This document shows positions 30,449 through 35,458 of a DNA stretch of 35,458 nucleotides, piece by piece. The stretch is from SVQP01 sp045650025. GTDB taxonomy: Bacteria; Bacillota; Clostridia; Oscillospirales; CAG-272. A program made the translations under genes and the position numbers. Below the pieces are notes generated by a model. That model was not told where the DNA came from and searched no databases. It was given only the letters and a program-made list of their open reading frames with translations. Position 1 is the stretch's first letter, and every line of letters starts with the position of its first letter. The DNA lies in NCBI GenBank assembly GCA_045650025.1, contig JAZRQR010000045.1:1-35458 (forward strand). Reading direction: 5' to 3'.

Positions 30449-31507
30449 GTGCTTGATAAATTAAACCTCAATCTCAGTCGTGACATCGGCATTGACCTCG
30501 GTACCTGCAGCGTGCTCGTGCACGTCGACGGAAAGGGCATCGTGCTCAATGAGCCCAGCGTGGTCGCCATGGATACTACGACTGATAAAGTCGTGAAGGT
30601 TGGTAAAGAGGCACTTGCCATGATCGGCAGAACCCCCGATCATATCACCACCCTGCGACCCCTGAAAAACGGCGTGATCAGCCAGTATGACGTCACGCTG
30701 CATATGCTGCAATATTTCATTCGCCGCGCATGCGGAAATACCGTGTTCCGCCCTCGCGTGATGATCGGTGTTCCTACCGGTATTACCGAGGTGGAGGAGC
30801 GTGCCGTGCTGGATGCCGCTGCCGAAGCGGGCGCACGCAGAACCTTTTTGATCGAGGAGCCTAAGGCGGCTCTGATGGGCGCGGGCGTGGATATCAATTC
30901 TCCCATCGGGAATATGATCGTGGACGTTGGCGGCGGTACCACCGATATTGCGGTGGTTGCCATGGGCGGCATCGTGGTGTCCGAGTCGGTCAAGATCGCG
31001 GGCGATAAGTTCGACCAGGCAATTATGCAGTACGTGCGCAGACAGTATAACCTGCTTATCGGCGAGCGCACCGCAGAAGCCATCAAAATACAGATCGGCG
31101 CTGTGTATGACCACGGCGAGGCGAAAACCATCTCGGTCAAGGGACGCGACCTTGGCACCGGTATGCCGCGCGTCATCACGCTTTCCTCCAAGGAAATGAT
31201 GGAGGCAATGATCGAGCCCGTGACCGCTATTCTGGACGCGGTTTGTGCCATCATTGAGCGCACGCCCCCCGATCTGCTGGGCGATATTCTCAAAAACGGC
31301 ATCTACATGGCGGGCGGCGGCAGTTTGCTGTACGGTTTGGATAAGCTGATCACGCGCGTGACAGGCATTAAGACTACGGTTGCCAAAAACCCCATCTCCT
31401 GCGTGGCGGTGGGAACGGGTAAGTATCTGTCCACCATCCCGCAGTTCCGCGATAGTATCGGCGCGCTGACGCGTGACGCGGACTCCAAGCAAAACACCAA
31501 AAAATAA
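30449..31507 (+). CDS. mreB: Rod shape-determining protein MreB family
   Basis: Actin-like filament protein that guides side-wall synthesis at the membrane. With a GTG start at 30449 it is 352 residues. AGGAGG lies 8 bases upstream, whereas the ATG at 30407 has no ribosome site. Phosphate loop 1 is DIGIDLGTCSVLV (residues 12-24), followed by GKGIVLNEPSVVA. Phosphate loop 2 is VDVGGGTTDIAV, and the adenosine-site motif is MAGGGSLLYGLD. The N-terminal MLDKLNLNLS could be the short membrane-binding helix. No mreC or mreD follows; pepD starts 12 bases later, so this is a stand-alone paralogue of the MreB/Mbl/MreBH type, and which of the three it is cannot be told. Confidence 0.95.
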   Translation: MLDKLNLNLSRDIGIDLGTCSVLVHVDGKGIVLNEPSVVAMDTTTDKVVKVGKEALAMIGRTPDHITTLRPLKNGVISQYDVTLHMLQYFIRRACGNTVFRPRVMIGVPTGITEVEERAVLDAAAEAGARRTFLIEEPKAALMGAGVDINSPIGNMIVDVGGGTTDIAVVAMGGIVVSESVKIAGDKFDQAIMQYVRRQYNLLIGERTAEAIKIQIGAVYDHGEAKTISVKGRDLGTGMPRVITLSSKEMMEAMIEPVTAILDAVCAIIERTPPDLLGDILKNGIYMAGGGSLLYGLDKLITRVTGIKTTVAKNPISCVAVGTGKYLSTIPQFRDSIGALTRDADSKQNTKK

Positions 31508-31519
31508 TCGGAGAATACT

Positions 31520-32953
31520 ATGGAATACATCGTAAAGGGCTATGAGCCCAAGAGACTGTTTGAGTTTTTTGAAGAGATCTGCGCCATTCCGCACGGCTCG
31601 GGCAATGAATCCGCCATTGCGGACTATCTGGTCGAGTTTGCCAAGGCGCGCGGTCTTGCATATTGCCGCGATGCGGTCAATAACGTGTTTATCAAAGCCC
31701 CCGCAACCAAGGGGCTGGAGGATCGCCCTGCGGTGCTATTGCAGGGACATACCGACATGGTGTGCGAAAAGAACAACGACACCGTGCATGATTTTACCAA
31801 GGACGCGCTCAAGCTGTTTGTGGAGAACGGCTGGCTTGGTGCAAAGGGCACCACGCTGGGCGGTGACGACGGCATTGCGGTTGCCATGATGATGGCAATT
31901 CTGGACGGGCAGACCCCGCATCCCGCTGTGGAGTGCTTATTCACGGTGGAGGAAGAGGTTGGTCTTCTGGGTGCTGAGAGCTTTGATTATTCGCTGGTCA
32001 GCGCATCCCGCATGCTCAATATGGACAGTGAGGACGAGGCTTGCGTAACCGCAGGCTGCGCAGGCGGCTTGCGTACCGATCTTGCCATTCCCGTTGCCTA
32101 TACCGAGGCGCAGGGCATTGCCCTTGAGATCAAGATCGGCGGTCTTGCAGGCGGTCACTCGGGTGCGGACGTGCACCGCGGACGCGCCAACGCCAATAAG
32201 CTGCTGGGCAGAATACTGCTCTCTCTTTCCAAGGAATTTGATTTTCATCTGTGCGCCATTGCGGGCGGCAGTAAGGATAACGCCATTCCGCGTGAGTGCG
32301 CGGCAGTGGTGTGCGGTGAGAATCTGTCGGAAATGCCCGGCAAGGTCGCACAGCTGACCAATGCCATCAAGGCAGAGCTTTGCGCAGAGGATGCAGGCTT
32401 TTTCATGCAGTGCAATACCGTCACCGCGCCTGCGACCTGCCTTGACAAGGACAGCACCGCGCGCGTGATCTGCGCAATTGCAACGGTTGGCAACGGCGTG
32501 CTGGCAATGAGCAACAACATTGCAGGGCTTGTGGAGTACTCCCGCAATCTGGGCATTGTGCGCACCGAGCAGGATAGCGTGCACCTGACCATTTCCTCGC
32601 GCTCGGCAATCGAGAGCCAGCTGGACGCTTCGATCGACGAGCTGGACGCGCTGGCAACGCTTTGCGGCGGCAGCACGCGCCATCATTCGCGCTATCCCGG
32701 CTGGAGCTATGCCAAGGAATCGCCGATCCGTGAGGAGTATCTGGCAGCGTATGCCGAGCTGTTTGGCAAGACCCCTGAGGTAAGCGTGATTCACGCGGGA
32801 CTGGAATGCGGTATCATCCGCTCCAGACTGCCCCGGATGGATATGATCTCGGTTGGCCCCAACATGCGCAACATCCATTCGCCCGATGAAAGACTGGATC
32901 TTGCATCCTGCGAGAGATTCTGGAAGGTCATTTCCCATATTCTGAGCAAATAA
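31520..32953 (+). CDS. pepD: Aminoacyl-histidine dipeptidase (PepD, M20 family)
   Basis: A cytoplasmic di-zinc dipeptidase that splits Xaa-His and related dipeptides. The 477-residue protein has metal ligands His77 and Asp79 (LQGHTDMVCEK), the bridging Asp region TLGGDDGIAVA, the catalytic EEE at 144-146 (FTVEEEVGLLGAE) and LNMDSEDE. The lid domain carries GGLAGGHSGADVHRGRANANK, and the C-terminal HAGLECG matches the PepD group. The start follows CGGAGAA. It is cotranscribed with mreB, an unusual partner with no evident functional link. A terminator follows. Confidence 0.96.
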   Translation: MEYIVKGYEPKRLFEFFEEICAIPHGSGNESAIADYLVEFAKARGLAYCRDAVNNVFIKAPATKGLEDRPAVLLQGHTDMVCEKNNDTVHDFTKDALKLFVENGWLGAKGTTLGGDDGIAVAMMMAILDGQTPHPAVECLFTVEEEVGLLGAESFDYSLVSASRMLNMDSEDEACVTAGCAGGLRTDLAIPVAYTEAQGIALEIKIGGLAGGHSGADVHRGRANANKLLGRILLSLSKEFDFHLCAIAGGSKDNAIPRECAAVVCGENLSEMPGKVAQLTNAIKAELCAEDAGFFMQCNTVTAPATCLDKDSTARVICAIATVGNGVLAMSNNIAGLVEYSRNLGIVRTEQDSVHLTISSRSAIESQLDASIDELDALATLCGGSTRHHSRYPGWSYAKESPIREEYLAAYAELFGKTPEVSVIHAGLECGIIRSRLPRMDMISVGPNMRNIHSPDERLDLASCERFWKVISHILSK

Positions 32954-32963
32954 TGCAACCCGC

Positions 32964-33000
32964 AAGGGGCTGTGACTTGGGCACAGCCCCTTGGCATTTT
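32964..33000 (+). terminator. Terminator of mreB-pepD
   Basis: AAGGGGCTGTG (32964-32974) pairs with CACAGCCCCTT (32982-32992) over a 7-base loop, then GGCATTTT. It begins 11 bases after the pepD stop. Confidence 0.9.
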
Positions 33001-33032
33001 ATACAAAAAAGATGCTGGGTGTGGGAATACTC

Positions 33033-33061
33033 TTGACATATCGGGAAATATAGTGTACAAT
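33033..33061 (+). promoter_or_regulatory. Sigma-A promoter for the solute-binding protein gene
   Basis: TTGACA (33033-33038), a 17-base spacer and TACAAT (33056-33061). A leader of about 50 bases leads to TTGGAGG before the ATG. Confidence 0.9.
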
Positions 33062-33116
33062 GATAGAGCAAGATGGGTGAAGTGTGCCCATACATGAATT
33101 TTGGAGGTAAAGCAAT

Positions 33117-34625
33117 ATGAAAAAGCTGTTTTGTATGCTGCTTGCTCTTCTGATGCTTGCGTCCCTGTTGGTTGCATGTGCAAACGACCAGACGGACGAG
33201 GAAGGCACTAAGGGCGAACAGGTAGAGCAGGTAACGGGCGACCCCAACTACGTTGACGAGGTTCCCGAGCTTTCGTTTGGTGATGAGACTGTCACCATCC
33301 TTTCCAGAGACAAGTTCGGTGTAAACGATGAGTTTTATTCCGAATCCAACTCCGATACCCAGAGTGACGTGGTTGCGCATGCGGTTTACACCAGAAACAT
33401 GGCAATCGAGGACAGACTGGACGTAAAGCTGGAAATGCTGATGGATGAAACCGACCCCACCGCAAAGCACAGCACCGCTGTTAAGAGTGGTTCTTCGGAC
33501 TATGATATCGTAGCAGACTCCACCTACGTCATCATTCAGGCAGTACTTAAGGGTGAGTTTGTCAACCTGCGCGATCTGCCGTATATGGATCTGGATAAGC
33601 ACTATTGGACCCAGGGCTATAACGACATCGTATCGTTTGGCGAGAACAATAAGCAGTACCTGGCATCGGGTGCGATTGCGATCTCCATGTTCCGTTACAT
33701 GTTCGTAACCGTTTACAACCGCGAGGTATTTGAGGACCTTGGCGAGACCGATCTCTATGAGATCGTTAAGAATGGTGAATGGACGCTGGATTACCAGAAC
33801 CAGATCATCGCGGACAGATACCAGGATTCCGGTACAACCGTGAACAAGAAGGACGACCGCGATATGTACGGTCTGATCACGGGTGACACCGTATCGGTTG
33901 ACCCCTACCTGGTAGCAGCTAACATTCAGCTGGTCAGCAAGAATGAGAACGGCGAGTGGTTCTACAACACCGAGCAGTTTGCAAGAACGGTTGACTTGTG
34001 CGAAAAGGTACAGGCTCTGTACAACAACGCATCCACCTACGTATTCAAGTCCGCAACCTATGACGATACCGGTAAGACCGACATCGTTGAGGCATTTGCA
34101 GCAAGCAAGAGCATGATGGCAACCGTACAGGTATTCGCGCTGGAGACCAACGTTGGTGACCTGGCAGAATTTGACTACGGTATCGCTCCTATGCCTAAGT
34201 TTGACGCAAGCCAGGAAAAGTACGCAACCTACGTACAGGACCAGGTAACCGGCATTGGCGTTTCCAGCTCGATCTCTGATGAAGATACGCTGGCAATGAT
34301 GGGTGCAGTTCTGGAGTGCATGGCTTCCAACAGCTACGCAACCGTTGTGGATGCTTACTATTCCACCGCACTTTCCTACCAGTACCTGCAGAACCCCGAG
34401 TCCAAGGAAATGCTGGATCTGATCTACGATTCTCTGACCTTTGACTTCACGGGCGCATGCTCCAACATCATTCAGAACAACGGCGGTCAGTCCATTCGTG
34501 ACCAGCTCCGCGCTCTGTTCTCCGGTAAGTCCACCAAGCTTGGTTCCACGCTGTCCAAGTGGCAGAAGGGCACCGATAAGGCTCTTGGCAAGATCAACGA
34601 ATTCCTGGCTGATCTGGAATATTGA
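33117..34625 (+). CDS. Extracellular solute-binding lipoprotein (ABC importer type)
   Basis: A 502-residue exported lipoprotein. The signal peptide ends in the lipobox LVAC with Cys21, followed by an acidic linker (NDQTDEEGTKGEQ). The mature part resembles family 1 sugar-binding proteins: VTILSRDKFGVNDEF, VVAHAVYTRNMAIEDRL, SSDYDIVADSTYVIIQAVL, WTQGYNDIVSFG and YGIAPMPKFDASQ. The last matches the common APMP-x-F turn of these binders. No permease or ATPase gene is next to it, and a promoter and terminators isolate it. Codon bias and a strong promoter suggest an abundant protein. Ligand unknown; a sugar or oligosaccharide is most likely (inference). Confidence 0.9.
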   Translation: MKKLFCMLLALLMLASLLVACANDQTDEEGTKGEQVEQVTGDPNYVDEVPELSFGDETVTILSRDKFGVNDEFYSESNSDTQSDVVAHAVYTRNMAIEDRLDVKLEMLMDETDPTAKHSTAVKSGSSDYDIVADSTYVIIQAVLKGEFVNLRDLPYMDLDKHYWTQGYNDIVSFGENNKQYLASGAIAISMFRYMFVTVYNREVFEDLGETDLYEIVKNGEWTLDYQNQIIADRYQDSGTTVNKKDDRDMYGLITGDTVSVDPYLVAANIQLVSKNENGEWFYNTEQFARTVDLCEKVQALYNNASTYVFKSATYDDTGKTDIVEAFAASKSMMATVQVFALETNVGDLAEFDYGIAPMPKFDASQEKYATYVQDQVTGIGVSSSISDEDTLAMMGAVLECMASNSYATVVDAYYSTALSYQYLQNPESKEMLDLIYDSLTFDFTGACSNIIQNNGGQSIRDQLRALFSGKSTKLGSTLSKWQKGTDKALGKINEFLADLEY

Positions 34626-34690
34626 TTGATCCACGTAAATAAAAGAGAGTGGCGAAAGACGACTTCTCATAAGGAAGTTGGATATTTGTT

Positions 34691-34715
34691 GTAGGGGTCG
34701 ACGTCCTCGGACCCG
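34691..34715. repeat. Imperfect palindromic unit related to GTAGGGGCG
   Basis: GTAGGGGTCGACGTCCTCGG then ACCCG has a GGGTC/GACCC stem and the same GTAGGGG opening as the units at 10118 and 22715. It lies in the 200-base gap after the solute-binding protein gene, which holds no gene. Confidence 0.45.
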
Positions 34716-34752
34716 TTAAGACTAAAATTTGATACGCAGAAAACAAAGAGAT

Positions 34753-34790
34753 AACCCCGACAGATTTTCAAGGTCTGTCGGGGTTCGTTT
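34753..34790. terminator. Bidirectional terminator between convergent genes
   Basis: AACCCCGACAGA (34753-34764) pairs with TCTGTCGGGGTT (34774-34785), a 12-bp perfect stem with a 9-base loop and T-rich sequence after it. It serves the solute-binding protein gene and probably the minus-strand membrane-protein gene. Confidence 0.88.
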
Positions 34791-34825
34791 ATTCTGTTCG
34801 ATAAATTGGAATTTGTTTGTGTAAT

Positions 34826-35413
34826 TTATTGATCTATGCTCTTAAATAATATCTTTCTATTTCTTACAAGATTTAATCCAAGCAGAAACACAATTACGCA
34901 CACGGCAGAGCCGAGCGTAGCATTCATAATCACTATTTCTGCCTCGGTCATTCCCTCAAATGATACGAGCATCGAGCGTTGCAATGCGAATATCGAAACA
35001 AAGGCATCCGCAAAGGATATGTTTCGTAGCGTGATCAGCGTTGCCGAAGTACTGCGACGAGCTTTAATGAGCTTTATTGTTGCAAGCGTAATCTTGGTAA
35101 AGGCATACGCTGCCAATGCTATCATCACGATCATATGCCGCTCGTGCCCTCTATTGCGCACTACGGAGAGTATAACCGTTCCAATAAGTGGTATGGATAG
35201 TAGTATCAACATCCACCCTGTAAACTTAGCAATGAAACGCTCTCCCAATTTGGAGCGTAGCACCACAAAGCGTACAATGCTTAAAACAAGATAGTATGAG
35301 CCAAGCGTTAATAACCACCAAGAGCTTGTAACCAAGCCCATGATAAGATGGTAGGTTGCATACGCCATATTGAACACCAAGCTCGCAAGGGCAAATTTCA
35401 AGGTTCTATCCAT
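34826..35413 (-). CDS. Multi-pass membrane protein of unknown function
   Basis: I do not recognise this 195-residue protein. It has five or six hydrophobic segments: about residues 6-28, 32-53, 64-86, 93-118, perhaps a weak one near 135-150, and 160-185. Short basic loops (RSKLGERFIAK, KARRSTS) lie between them. No catalytic or transport motif is seen. The ATG at 35413 is preferred because AGAGGA lies 6 bases before it; the ATG at 35419 abuts that ribosome site. By eye it is clearly more AT-rich than its neighbours and its codon use differs, which suggests recent acquisition or a different expression class. Its promoter and upstream neighbour are outside the window. Confidence 0.75.
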   Translation of the reverse strand: MDRTLKFALASLVFNMAYATYHLIMGLVTSSWWLLTLGSYYLVLSIVRFVVLRSKLGERFIAKFTGWMLILLSIPLIGTVILSVVRNRGHERHMIVMIALAAYAFTKITLATIKLIKARRSTSATLITLRNISFADAFVSIFALQRSMLVSFEGMTEAEIVIMNATLGSAVCVIVFLLGLNLVRNRKILFKSIDQ

Positions 35414-35458
35414 TGACATTCCTCTCGCCCATCACACAATCGGTGATGACCCGGGTAA

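Noticed and set aside
32928..34670. 580-codon minus-strand open frame opposite the solute-binding protein gene
   Set aside because: It covers the pepD terminator and the promoter of the plus-strand gene; the product has no sensible features.
1..35458. tRNA, rRNA, CRISPR array, insertion sequence or prophage
   Set aside because: No cloverleaf with a TTCRA arm, no regularly spaced repeats, and no transposase, integrase or phage-like protein was seen.

Overview
The window is a 35.5 kb piece of chromosome from a Gram-positive bacterium. The best guess is an uncultured gut-type member of the Clostridia, in the Oscillospirales/Christensenellales area. The evidence is a Firmicutes-style EF-Tu and MreB, RecD2 in place of RecBCD, a RibU S-component under an FMN riboswitch, a lipoprotein-type solute-binding protein, strong AGGAGG ribosome sites and sigma-A promoters with exact 17-bp spacers. 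Coding DNA is moderately GC-rich and many operons use ATGA stop/start overlaps. I find 30 protein genes and no tRNA, rRNA, CRISPR array, transposase or prophage.

Layout. 1-2.8 kb: tuf with a strong terminator, then an FMN riboswitch controlling ribU, followed by a small-multidrug-export-like membrane protein. 2.8-7.4 kb: metK, a small membrane-anchored protein of unknown role whose ribosome site lies in a hairpin, recD2 and a ComF-family phosphoribosyltransferase. 7.4-13.5 kb: single genes, each with its own promoter or terminator: an alpha/beta hydrolase (minus strand), a secreted wall- or membrane-anchored CBM9-like protein with an unusual Cys-containing C-terminal signal, an M3 oligoendopeptidase and a GH20 hexosaminidase. 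13.5-17.3 kb: an operon of DUF1846, type I asparaginase and M18 aminopeptidase. 17.6-19.7 kb: an operon of an intracellular CBM9-like protein and two tandem paralogous HAD phosphatases. 19.8-24.7 kb: asd, rsmI and ligA on the minus strand, with an amidase divergent from rsmI. 24.9-26.4 kb: a MATE exporter. 26.9-29.9 kb: an HD-domain protein followed by deoD-deoB-cdd (nucleoside salvage). 30.4-33.0 kb: mreB-pepD. 33.1-34.6 kb: an orphan sugar-type solute-binding lipoprotein. 34.8-35.4 kb: a GC-poor membrane protein of unknown function.

How the genes work together: the theme is scavenging and housekeeping. Peptides are cut (M3, M18, PepD), asparagine is deaminated, amino sugars are released (GH20), nucleosides are broken down to base and pentose phosphate (DeoD, DeoB, Cdd), and riboflavin is imported. 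These sit among core genes for translation, DNA repair, SAM synthesis and cell shape.

The most unusual content is non-coding. A mosaic intergenic repeat occurs four times (17.4, 22.5, 29.9 and 30.2 kb). Its series of stem-loops keeps loop sequences (TTCA, CCGCAG) while the stems change in a compensatory way, which is strong evidence of a selected structure. In addition, a perfect 68-bp inverted repeat encloses a 126-bp spacer between the MATE and HD genes. These two, with the C-terminal GCG anchor signal, are my candidates for undescribed biology.
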